Assembly (NCBI RefSeq): GCF_029478095.1
Contig: NZ_JAKOAV010000028.1
Location: forward strand, 1-44,634
Direction: 5' to 3'
From: Pelotomaculum isophthalicicum JI
GTDB taxonomy: Bacteria; Bacillota; Desulfotomaculia; Desulfotomaculales; Pelotomaculaceae
Length of the DNA: 44,634 bases
Shown here: one piece after another, positions 34,027 through 41,167 of the stretch
Layout: every line of letters begins with the position of its first letter
Position numbering within the stretch: position 1 is the first letter of the stretch
The notes under the pieces: model-generated
The model's database searches: none
Told to the model about the DNA's origin: nothing
The model's input: the letters and a program-made list of their open reading frames with translations, nothing else
Translations under genes and position numbers: made by a program

Positions 34027-34227
34027 TTGGAAGTATGCCCTATTTGTGATAATCCGGTAAAGGTAATTTATAAAGATTACACTGTAATTAGACCAGTTAA
34101 ACAGAGATATACAGTACAAAATGTAAAACATATTATATGCGACCAATGCAGAGAAACTTATTTTGATAACGAAACAACGTATTATATCGGTCAAGAATTA
34201 AAACGAATGAAAAGAGCGGATGAATAA
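34027..34227 (+). CDS. YgiT-type zinc-ribbon protein, orphan
   Basis: A 66-residue protein with two CxxC pairs, EVCPICD (Cys 4, 7) and ICDQCRE (Cys 38, 41), that form the zinc ribbon of YgiT/MqsA-type proteins, which are often antitoxins; ETYFDNETTYYIGQEL is also family-typical. No helix-turn-helix domain follows, so it is the short form. A toxin gene (DUF4258 or MqsR type) usually precedes it, yet none is visible within 300 bases. TTG at 34027 follows GAAGGAG by 9 bases; ATG at 34018 is closer to the site. Confidence 0.75.
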   Translation: MEVCPICDNPVKVIYKDYTVIRPVKQRYTVQNVKHIICDQCRETYFDNETTYYIGQELKRMKRADE

Positions 34228-34572
34228 CCGCAAAACCATCCGCGCCGCTGATAATCCATTGTCAAAATAAATTGGCTGCAACAGTTATAGTATCCTTCTC
34301 AAGCCACGCATGTGTTTGTCCACCCTCTTCATAAATAACCAGATGCAAATCCCACGTATCTAATCCCATTTTGGATCGCGCAAGCGCCTCTTGGAAAATT
34401 ATATTAAGGATACCATCAGTTTTTCAGGATGACTTACGGATTGTATCTATGATAACATATAAAAAAATGATCATGTTATTGTATCAGTGAACCGACGATA
34501 CTTGAAAACATAACACAAGAAATACCAATACCTGAAGTATAATAATAGGTGGCGAGTCGGGGAGGTCTTGCG
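34228..34572. other. Intergenic region between zinc-ribbon and regulator genes
   Basis: Apart from the minus-strand remnant (34262-34423) I see no gene. A TATAAT at 34538-34543 precedes the response-regulator gene; the nearest TTGAAA (34502) is 30 bases away, too far for a standard promoter. Confidence 0.35.
34262..34423 (-). pseudogene. Possible gene remnant, 53 open codons without start
   Basis: On the minus strand 53 sense codons run between two TGA codons and look protein-like: GILNIIFQEALARSKMGLDT, then WDLHLVIYEEGGQTHAWLEK and DTITVAANLF. The only usual start is the ATG at M20, with no ribosome site. It may be the end of a lost gene. I do not know the family. The chance that it is a random open frame remains. 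Confidence 0.3.
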
Positions 34573-35262
34573 GTGGCTTCTAATATGATCCTAGTTGTAG
34601 ATGACGATGAACTGGTTCAGGATTTGATTAGACTGTACCTGGAAAAGGAAGGGTTCCGGGTGGAATCGGCCTGGGATGGGGAAGAAGCGTTGGCCAAGCT
34701 GCGAACTGCCGGGCCCGACCTGATTATCCTGGATATAATGCTGCCTAAATTGGACGGCTGGGCAGTTTGCCGGGAGATCCGGAAAACAAAAACAACTCCT
34801 ATTATCATGCTTACAGCCAAAGGTGAGGAATTTGACCGGGTGCTGGGACTGGAGCTGGGGGCGGACGATTACGTATGCAAGCCCTTCAGCCCGATAGAAT
34901 TGGTGGCGCGGATCAAGGCGGTACTGCGCCGCAGCGCGCTGGCTGGTCAAACTAGTTCTAAAATTTTAAGCTACCCTGGGATTATTGTTGATTACAGCAG
35001 CCACCGGGTTGAAGTGGACGGCCGCGAGGTTGCCCTGGCGCCAAAGGAATTTGAACTGCTTTGGTTTCTTGCCAGTTATCCAGGCAGGCTGTACAGCCGG
35101 GAGCAGTTGTTAAAAAATGTTTGGGATTACGAGTACCTTGGCGATCCCCGTACGGTGGACACGCACATCAAACGCTTGCGGGAAAAACTGGAGGCAGGAG
35201 CGAAAAAGCGGTACATCAGGACAGTTTGGGGGCTAGGCTATAAATTTGAGGTGGCTGAGTAA
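34573..35262 (+). CDS. OmpR/PhoB-family response regulator
   Basis: DNA-binding response regulator of 229 residues. The receiver domain has the acidic triad in LVVDDDE, the phosphorylated Asp 54 in LIILDIMLPKLDG, the Thr in PIIMLTAKG and Lys 103 in VCKPFSP. The C-terminal winged helix spans about 130-226 with APKEFELLWFLASYPGRLYS, TVDTHIKRLREKLE and the end IRTVWGLGYKF. I chose GTG at 34573, 7 bases after GGGGAGG. The kinase gene starts one base after its stop, so the pair is co-translated. It resembles WalR/PhoP-type regulators. Confidence 0.93.
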   Translation: MASNMILVVDDDELVQDLIRLYLEKEGFRVESAWDGEEALAKLRTAGPDLIILDIMLPKLDGWAVCREIRKTKTTPIIMLTAKGEEFDRVLGLELGADDYVCKPFSPIELVARIKAVLRRSALAGQTSSKILSYPGIIVDYSSHRVEVDGREVALAPKEFELLWFLASYPGRLYSREQLLKNVWDYEYLGDPRTVDTHIKRLREKLEAGAKKRYIRTVWGLGYKFEVAE

Positions 35263-35263
35263 A

Positions 35264-37057
35264 ATGCGTAACAGCCTTTTTTCCAAACTGATGGTTTCTT
35301 ATCTGGTTATTGCTCTGGTTACGCTTGCCGTTGTAGGTATTGCGATCTCTCAGCTATTTGCCAATTATTTTTATACGGCCAAGGAAAGGGAACTGGAGCG
35401 CAAAGGCCAGGAAATGACGAGAATTGTGGCGGTTTACCTGGAGGGCGGCCAAGCTCAGCCGATGAATTTTTTGCTCAATACGGTTGGCACTTTTTTAGAT
35501 GCCCGGTTAACCGTTATTGACAAGGAAGTTTTGCAGCAGGGCGGGTCCGGCATTCAGGGTTTTCCGCAATTGCCGTTGACGTCCGAGGAAGCGAAGCAGG
35601 TTCTTGAGGGAAAGACTGTCGTTCTTGAGGGGAAAACAATCGATAATAGAGGCTTTGCCCAGCGTCACGAACAGGTGATGCTCTCAGTGGCGGTGCCGGT
35701 TCAGACAAATAATGGGGTGGTTGGCGCTCTAATCCTGACGGCTCCTGTTTCAGGTATGACTGCCACAGTTAATGCTGTGCGTGTATTAATCCTTTACGCC
35801 GCCTTGGGGGCTGTTTTACTATCCGCCATGCTGGGGTTCTGGCTGTCCCGCTCTATCTCCCGGCCTTTAAGCCAGATGAGCGAGGTTACCAGGGAAATGG
35901 CCAGAGGCAACTTCCGCCAGCGGGTGGAGGTGACCTCAAGTGACGAGGTTGGCCAGTTGGCGGAAGATTTCAATCACCTGGCCGGCTCCCTGGATCAGAC
36001 CATCAGCGCCCTGTCGCGGGAGAAGGGTAAAATTGAAAACATCTTAACCAATATGACGGAAGGTGTCCTGGCGGTTGACAGCTCCGGCCAGGTGATCCTG
36101 GCAAACGAGGCGGTTTCCCGCACCTTGCGGGTTGATCCGGCGGAAGTGCTGGAGCGCCCGGTATCGGCGCTTTCCTGCTGCCCTGGCCTGGCCGGCCTTT
36201 TCAGTGAAGTTGTTTTGTCAGGCGAGCCTTGTTCAGCGGAATTTGAAGTTAATGAGGGTAAAACTTTCATTATTGCCCACCTGGCGCCTTTAAGAGAGAG
36301 TGTGGGGGGCAGCTACGGAGTTGTTGGCGTGCTGCAGGACATTACCGAGTTGAGGAAACTGGAGCTATTGAGGCGGGACTTTGTGGCCAATGTGTCTCAC
36401 GAACTGCGTACCCCGCTTACTTCCATTCAAGGATTCCTGGAGGCTTTAATGGATGGCACTATAGACGAAAGCCAGCCCCGGGATCGTTACCTCAAAGTAA
36501 TCCATCAGGAAACCTTGCGTTTAAACCGGCTGATTCATGATTTGCTGGATCTGGCTATAATCGAGTCCGGCAAAATGCGTTGGGAGCTTAATCCGATCGA
36601 TGTATCGGACTTGGTTGCCCGGGTTCATCTTAAGTTAAAGCCACAGATAGAACGGCAGCAGGTTAAGGTGAACCAGGATGTACCGGTTGATTTATCCCTA
36701 ATGCTGGGTAATGAAGACCGGATTGAGCAGGTACTGACCAACTTGTTGGAAAACGCGGTGCGTTATTCGCCGCCAGGTGGCGCCATCACCGTAAAAGCTG
36801 TTGAAGAAGCGGGGAAAATTACCGTGGAAGTGGCCGACCAGGGTCCAGGCATTCCACCGGAAGATCTGCCGTATATTTGGGAGCGTTTTCACCGGGTGGA
36901 AAAATCCCGCTCACGCAACCTAGGGGGAACCGGACTGGGTTTGGCCATAGTTAAGCAGATAATTGAGGCGCACGGTGGCCGGGTAGAAGTGCGCAGCGAG
37001 GTTGGCCAGGGTTCTAATTTTAGTTTTACCCTGGAGGTTGTTCCTGCCGAAAATTAA
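35264..37057 (+). CDS. Membrane sensor histidine kinase (HAMP-PAS-HisKA)
   Basis: Partner kinase of the preceding regulator, 597 residues. Parts: membrane segment about 9-31, an extracytoplasmic sensor of about 140 residues, second segment about 172-194 followed by HAMP (SRPLSQMSEVTREMARGNF), a PAS domain about 255-360 (ILTNMTEGVLAVDSSGQVIL), HisKA with His 379 in VSHELRTPLTSIQGF, and HATPase_c with NLLENAVRYSPPGG, VADQGPGIP and GGTGLGLAI. This is the PhoR/ResE/WalK layout. ATG at 35264 comes directly after the regulator stop. The htrA gene follows 125 bases later. Confidence 0.93.
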   Translation: MRNSLFSKLMVSYLVIALVTLAVVGIAISQLFANYFYTAKERELERKGQEMTRIVAVYLEGGQAQPMNFLLNTVGTFLDARLTVIDKEVLQQGGSGIQGFPQLPLTSEEAKQVLEGKTVVLEGKTIDNRGFAQRHEQVMLSVAVPVQTNNGVVGALILTAPVSGMTATVNAVRVLILYAALGAVLLSAMLGFWLSRSISRPLSQMSEVTREMARGNFRQRVEVTSSDEVGQLAEDFNHLAGSLDQTISALSREKGKIENILTNMTEGVLAVDSSGQVILANEAVSRTLRVDPAEVLERPVSALSCCPGLAGLFSEVVLSGEPCSAEFEVNEGKTFIIAHLAPLRESVGGSYGVVGVLQDITELRKLELLRRDFVANVSHELRTPLTSIQGFLEALMDGTIDESQPRDRYLKVIHQETLRLNRLIHDLLDLAIIESGKMRWELNPIDVSDLVARVHLKLKPQIERQQVKVNQDVPVDLSLMLGNEDRIEQVLTNLLENAVRYSPPGGAITVKAVEEAGKITVEVADQGPGIPPEDLPYIWERFHRVEKSRSRNLGGTGLGLAIVKQIIEAHGGRVEVRSEVGQGSNFSFTLEVVPAEN

Positions 37058-37182
37058 TCGGCACTTATATTTTAAATGGAAAAATTTTTGTTTTTGTCAA
37101 AGTTTGTTCACAAAACGGTAAAAAAAAATAGGTATAATAAAGACAATCGTATTTATCATTAATTATTAGGAGGTGTCTGCTG

Positions 37183-38343
37183 ATGAACTCGTATTTTAAA
37201 TCGATACCCAGGACAAAAATAGTTGTTGCTTTTCTGGCGGCTGCGCTGGTAGTAGCTGCCGTGGCATATGCCGGCAGCTATCATGGACTGCCGCACCTTT
37301 CCTGGGCTAATGAGACAAATCCGGGAGAGGCTTATAACCCGTTGCCGGGAATAGGCCCTGACACTATCCCTGACATCGTTTCCAGGGTTAGCCCGGCAGT
37401 GGTTAGAATTGATACAACAGAACAGAGCAGCGGTAGCGGCAACCTTGATCCTTTTTTCAACGATCCCTTCTTTAGACAATTTTTCGGGAATCAGAACCTT
37501 ATGCCGTCCCAACCGAGGGTCAGCCGCGGTCTGGGATCAGGCTTTATTGTATCGTCAGACGGGTATATATTGACAAACGAGCACGTTATCAACGGTGCTG
37601 ATGCAATCGAAGTGACCTTGGCAGGGCAGGATAAAGCGTACCCGGCCAGAAAAGTTGGGTCTGACAAAGACCTGGACCTGGCAGTGCTAAAAATTGACGC
37701 TGGCGCGGAATTGCCCACCGTGCCCCTTGGTAATTCAGACAGCATAAGGGTTGGGGACTGGGTGATCGCTATCGGCAATCCATACGGACTTGATCATACG
37801 GTAACGGTGGGAGTGATTAGCGCCAAAGGTCGTCCAATGACCGTGCAAGATCGACAGTATAAAAACCTGCTCCAAACCGACGCCTCGATTAACCCCGGCA
37901 ACAGCGGCGGACCATTGTTAAACCTGAACGGTGAAGTTGTCGGGATCAATACAGCTATTAATGCCCAAGCCCAAGGCATCGGCTTTGCTATTCCCAGCAG
38001 CACCGTCAAATCTGTTTTTGATGATTTGGTGAATAAAGGTGGTGTTGCCCACCCGTGGCTTGGCGTATATCTCCAGTCGGTAACAAATGAAATAGCGCAA
38101 TATTATGGCTTGAAGGACTTAAGCGGTGCGTTGATTGCCCAGGTGGTGGAAGGCGGCCCGGCTGCCAAGGCGGGGCTTCAACGCGGCGATGTAATAACGG
38201 GCTATAACGGCAGCAATGTCAGCAACCCTAATAATCTGATTGATCTGGTAAACGGTACCCAGGTGGGTAGTCAGGTTGAAATAAATTTTGTCAGACAGGG
38301 TAATAGCAAGTCAGTGATAGCTACCATAGAAGCTAAAAATTAA
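37183..38343 (+). CDS. htrA: HtrA/DegP-type serine protease
   Basis: Membrane-anchored protease of the cell envelope that removes misfolded proteins. An N-terminal segment (IVVAFLAAALVVAAVAYAG, about 11-30) anchors it; the trypsin-like domain carries the triad His 134 (LTNEHVING), Asp 165 (DLDLAVLKID) and Ser 241 (NPGNSGGPLL); one PDZ domain covers about 275-385 (GVYLQSVTNEIAQYYG, GGPAAKAGLQRGDVITGYNG). Length 386. ATG at 37183 behind TAGGAGGTG. A TATAAT lies at 37133-37138, so it may have its own promoter. Lying after a two-component pair, it is a likely target of that system. Confidence 0.95.
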   Translation: MNSYFKSIPRTKIVVAFLAAALVVAAVAYAGSYHGLPHLSWANETNPGEAYNPLPGIGPDTIPDIVSRVSPAVVRIDTTEQSSGSGNLDPFFNDPFFRQFFGNQNLMPSQPRVSRGLGSGFIVSSDGYILTNEHVINGADAIEVTLAGQDKAYPARKVGSDKDLDLAVLKIDAGAELPTVPLGNSDSIRVGDWVIAIGNPYGLDHTVTVGVISAKGRPMTVQDRQYKNLLQTDASINPGNSGGPLLNLNGEVVGINTAINAQAQGIGFAIPSSTVKSVFDDLVNKGGVAHPWLGVYLQSVTNEIAQYYGLKDLSGALIAQVVEGGPAAKAGLQRGDVITGYNGSNVSNPNNLIDLVNGTQVGSQVEINFVRQGNSKSVIATIEAKN

Positions 38344-38365
38344 ACAATTATTTTAATTCCTCACG

Positions 38366-38399
38366 AGCATGGTGAAACAAACCATGCTTTTTTATTTTC
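38366..38399 (+). terminator. Terminator after htrA
   Basis: AGCATGGT (38366-38373) pairs with ACCATGCT (38381-38388) around GAAACAA, followed by TTTTTATTTT. It ends htrA transcription. Confidence 0.88.
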
Positions 38400-38468
38400 T
38401 TGTATAAGAAGTGCGGGTATTATATACTATCATTTGCAGGGTTTTTGATAGCTCCATGGAAAAATGAG

Positions 38469-38759
38469 GTGATTATTACGGGCGGAGATGAAATAAAAAA
38501 ATGGCGCAATCTGGCGCTGGCGGTTACCGTACTGGGCATAATAGTGTTTTCACTGCCGTGGATTCCAAGCAAATTGAAATTCTTTTCAGCTGTACCGCTA
38601 TATATTATTTTTGTCTATGTCTACTATCGATATATTTGTTTAAAAAAAAGAGCTGCTTCCGGTAATGGCAATTCTTTGAATAAAGGAAGTAATGGTAAAG
38701 AGGGCGTGAAAAAAATAGATTGCTCCAAAGACGGAAGGTCCCAAAAAAGGAACCGCTGA
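38469..38759 (+). CDS. Small membrane protein of unknown function
   Basis: I do not recognise the family. From GTG at 38469 (IITGGDEIKKWR...) the protein has 96 residues: two close membrane segments (LALAVTVLGIIVFSLPWI and FFSAVPLYIIFVYVYYRYI) and a basic, Lys/Gly/Ser-rich cytoplasmic tail. The frame is open from TTG at 38400, which would add 23 residues but has no ribosome site because it starts inside the htrA terminator. For GTG 38469 the site (ATGAGG) is poor. The small proteins that follow are on the other strand. Confidence 0.5.
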   Translation: MIITGGDEIKKWRNLALAVTVLGIIVFSLPWIPSKLKFFSAVPLYIIFVYVYYRYICLKKRAASGNGNSLNKGSNGKEGVKKIDCSKDGRSQKRNR

Positions 38760-38768
38760 CAAAAAAAC

Positions 38769-38945
38769 TTATTTAAATATTACTATCGGTTTCTTTTCAT
38801 GCCACGAAGTATTCGGGTCGCGGAGTTTTTTTGCATAATAATAACAGTTGACCAGACGCCGGGTGTCCATGCCTTCAAGTATACGGCTTGAATAACCCCA
38901 GCTTAACAGTTGCTTTTCAATTTTATAGAGCTGATACGGCAACAT
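38769..38945 (-). CDS. Small protein A of a paralogous pair
   Basis: A 58-residue protein of unknown function. It begins MLPYQLYKIEKQLLSWGYSS and continues GMDTRRLVNCYYYAKK. Aligned with the next minus gene (39065-39316), it shares MLP, IEKQL, WGY and a Cys-Tyr near position 37. AAGGCGGTG stands 6 bases before ATG at 38945; an in-frame GTG at 38954 overlaps that site. The helix-rich start hints at a small binding or regulatory protein, but no function can be given. Confidence 0.7.
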   Translation of the reverse strand: MLPYQLYKIEKQLLSWGYSSRILEGMDTRRLVNCYYYAKKLRDPNTSWHEKKPIVIFK

Positions 38946-39064
38946 ATTTATCACCGCCTTAGATTTTTAAATATCATAAAACAAAACCACCACCTTTTGC
39001 ATGAGTGATATTTCCTAAATTAAACAGGACCATAGTCTGAAGTTGGTTATTTTCTTTATTATTG

Positions 39065-39316
39065 TTACCGGTTACGGTAAGGGACTTTAACACCCTGGTA
39101 CTTTTTAGCGCCTTTTTCGGATTTCCTGGATTTAACATCTGTATCCATTATTGCTTTACCTTTATAGTGCTCAGTTGTTAGTTTTTCTTCCCTTTTTCTC
39201 TTCTCGTTGGCGTAGCAGCTTATTAAACTCCAGGGTTTCATATTCTCGACCAAATGGGATGGATAACCCCAACGAATAAGTTGCTTCTCAATTCTTTCCA
39301 ATGTAATCGGCAACAT
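39065..39316 (-). CDS. Small protein B of a paralogous pair
   Basis: An 83-residue paralog of the neighbour at 38769-38945: MLPITLERIEKQLIRWGYPS, then VENMKPWSLISCYANEKRK. Identical positions include MLP, IEKQL, WGY and the Cys-Tyr. The second half is a long basic tail rich in Lys, Arg and Glu that protein A lacks, ending VPYRNR. The ribosome site GAGGGGGT lies 7 bases before ATG at 39316. Unknown family. Gap to protein A is 119 bases. Confidence 0.75.
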   Translation of the reverse strand: MLPITLERIEKQLIRWGYPSHLVENMKPWSLISCYANEKRKREEKLTTEHYKGKAIMDTDVKSRKSEKGAKKYQGVKVPYRNR

Positions 39317-39490
39317 TATAAAACCCCCTCTTGAGTAAAAAAAAGGATTATTCGATCTTAGTTTACATCTTTAAGGATTTTGATAAAAGATTTATTTTAA
39401 ATATTTTATAGATTTAATATTTATTGTTCGATTGAGGTTTGTTATATTTTATCCTGGTTGGGATATCTTATTGAACAGAGGTGAGATTTT

Positions 39491-40165
39491 ATGTCCCAAC
39501 TAAAATTCCGGCGACTACCAAAACATATTGGAATTATACCTGATGGAAACAGAAGATGGGCTGTACAGAATGGATTGCCAAAAGAGGCCGGGTATGAAAA
39601 AGGATTGGAACCTGGCTTGAGACTTTATGAGATATGTAAAAGCATTGGAATAAAAGAATTAACTTTTTACGGTTTTACTCAGGATAACACAAAGCGTCCG
39701 TCAGTTCAGCGAATAGCCTTTCAGCAGGCGTGTATTAAAGCCGTTAATATGTTTGTTAACAAAGATGGATCTTTGTTGGTCATCGGAGATTTTTACTCAC
39801 CGTTATTCCCTCCGGAACTAATTCCGTACACCAAAAGACGCACATTTGGAAATGATGCTATTCGTATAAACTTTTTAGTAAACTATGGATGGAAATGGGA
39901 CTTAAATCATCTGACAAACTATGATTCCACAAGTGATAACATTTCAACAAGAAATTTTTTGGAATCGATAGCCTCAGCCGATATATCACGTGTTGATTTA
40001 ATCATCAGATGGGGGGGCCGGAGGAGACTCAGCGGATTTCTACCTGTTCAATCAATATATGCTGATTTTTATGTTGTGGATGAATTATGGCCAGATTTCA
40101 GACCTGAACATTTATACGATGCCTTGAATTGGTATGAAACACAGGACATAACACTGGGCGGTTAA
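39491..40165 (+). CDS. Divergent cis-prenyltransferase (UppS-like)
   Basis: A 224-residue member of the undecaprenyl diphosphate synthase family. The catalytic Asp 18 is in IIPDGNRRWA, and the family segments LTFYGFTQDNTKRP and FYVVDELWPDFRP are present. The substrate-binding block that is RxSGExRLSNFLLWQ in normal enzymes reads RWGGRRRLSGFLPVQ here, so the conserved Glu is an Arg. It may make another prenyl chain length or have another partner. ATG at 39491 behind AGAGGTGAG. The housekeeping uppS normally sits with cdsA and frr, not here, so this is a paralog. Confidence 0.85.
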   Translation: MSQLKFRRLPKHIGIIPDGNRRWAVQNGLPKEAGYEKGLEPGLRLYEICKSIGIKELTFYGFTQDNTKRPSVQRIAFQQACIKAVNMFVNKDGSLLVIGDFYSPLFPPELIPYTKRRTFGNDAIRINFLVNYGWKWDLNHLTNYDSTSDNISTRNFLESIASADISRVDLIIRWGGRRRLSGFLPVQSIYADFYVVDELWPDFRPEHLYDALNWYETQDITLGG

Positions 40166-40304
40166 ATAATTATGCTTTGATAATATATAATACCCCGGAA
40201 TTGTAAAAAGTAATATATAATATATTAGTTAATTACTATTAAGAACGCTTACTTATTAATGAAACAGTTGTTATGAAGGAAGCCGGAAGAGAGAGGAGGA
40301 AAAA

Positions 40305-40703
40305 ATGAACATGGAAAGTGGTATGGAACGGTTAGGGAATGATTCATTTGCCCGGCACCTTGGGATAAAATTAACTGATATGAAGCCCGGATACGCACAG
40401 GCAATGATGGAAGTAAAACCGGAATTGTTGAATGGTGTGAATATAACCCACGGTGGTGCGATTTTTAGCCTCGTGGACATCGTAATTGCCGCGGCAAGTA
40501 ACGCCCATGGTCCAGTTGCTTTGGCCTTGAATGCTAATATTCATTTCATAAAAGCTACAAAAGAAGGAGCTATTCTCACTGCTACCGCCAGGGAAGAGAG
40601 TTTAACCAAAAAGACCGGAATATATCGAGTTGAAGTAAAAGATGAGCATAATAATTTAATTTCATTAGCGGAAGGATTGGCTTATCGCCCATCGGTAAAA
40701 TAG
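40305..40703 (+). CDS. PaaI-type hotdog thioesterase
   Basis: A 132-residue hotdog-fold acyl-CoA thioesterase. The signature NITHGGAIFSLVDIVIAAAS has the family His-Gly-Gly at 49-51 and the Asp at 58; the later strand ANIHFIKATKEGAILTATA fits the 4-hydroxybenzoyl/phenylacetyl-CoA thioesterase group. The acyl group it hydrolyses cannot be told. ATG at 40305 behind AGAGGAGGA. An ATG at 40311 is equally close. The upstream 140 bases hold no gene. Confidence 0.9.
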   Translation: MNMESGMERLGNDSFARHLGIKLTDMKPGYAQAMMEVKPELLNGVNITHGGAIFSLVDIVIAAASNAHGPVALALNANIHFIKATKEGAILTATAREESLTKKTGIYRVEVKDEHNNLISLAEGLAYRPSVK

Positions 40704-40731
40704 AATTTACCGCAGTATGCTTTAGTAACTT

Positions 40732-40765
40732 ATACGCCTCCAGGTAGGTAAACCTGAAGGCGTAT
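40732..40765. terminator. Bidirectional hairpin after the thioesterase gene
   Basis: ATACGCCTCCAGGT (40732-40745) pairs with ACCTGAAGGCGTAT (40752-40765) with one mismatch around a 6-base loop. It lies between two converging genes and may end both. No strong T run follows. Confidence 0.5.
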
Positions 40766-40790
40766 TAATAGTTTGCTTTTACCTATAATA

Positions 40791-40949
40791 CTATTTGGAG
40801 CCCTTGTCTTTGTCTTTGTCTTTTAAAGACCGGTTAATATTATCCTCGCACGTCATATCTTCGCAACTTTCGCAGGTTATATCCGAGCTGATTTCATTTA
40901 GAGCATCATCTGAAGCTCTATTTTTTTTTGAAAATGGACATTTTGTCAT
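40791..40949 (-). CDS. 52-residue cysteine-containing small protein
   Basis: A short gene on the minus strand: MTKCPFSKKNRASDDALNE, then ISSDITCESCEDMTCEDN and a Lys/Asp-repeat tail KDKDKDKG. Four cysteines (4, 26, 29, 34) could hold a metal or disulfides. Support for a gene is the GAGGAGG site 7 bases before ATG and the ATGA overlap with a 23-codon ORF upstream, a mark of coupled translation. I do not know the family. The acidic CESCEDMTCED part is unlike a random translation. Confidence 0.6.
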   Translation of the reverse strand: MTKCPFSKKNRASDDALNEISSDITCESCEDMTCEDNINRSLKDKDKDKGSK

Positions 40950-41017
40950 CTGTATTCCTCCTCACTAGATTTGAATGCCGAAATATCGATGAGCGAATTT
41001 TTGATTTGTCGGTTCAT
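40946..41017 (-). CDS. Possible 23-residue leader peptide
   Basis: MNRQIKNSLIDISAFKSSEE plus three residues, preceded by AGGAGGTGA, whose spacing to the ATG is short (3 bases). Its TGA overlaps the ATG of the 52-residue gene, and that gene's ribosome site lies inside it. It could be a leader for coupled translation. It is short enough to be chance. Confidence 0.35.
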   Translation of the reverse strand: MNRQIKNSLIDISAFKSSEEEYR

Positions 41018-41167
41018 TCACCTCCTGATTTTATTTTGACCAATAATAAAAAACAAAAACAAGGAAGATGATGGATATTTATAATTAGCGAGAGAAAATG
41101 GGAAAAATCTGTCAAGGAGTAGCACTTCTTTAAATAAATTTATATATTATATAAAGAGGTGTTTGAA

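Noticed and set aside
34502-34543. Promoter TTGAAA/TATAAT before the response regulator
   Set aside because: The boxes are 30 bases apart, too far for a sigma-70 promoter.
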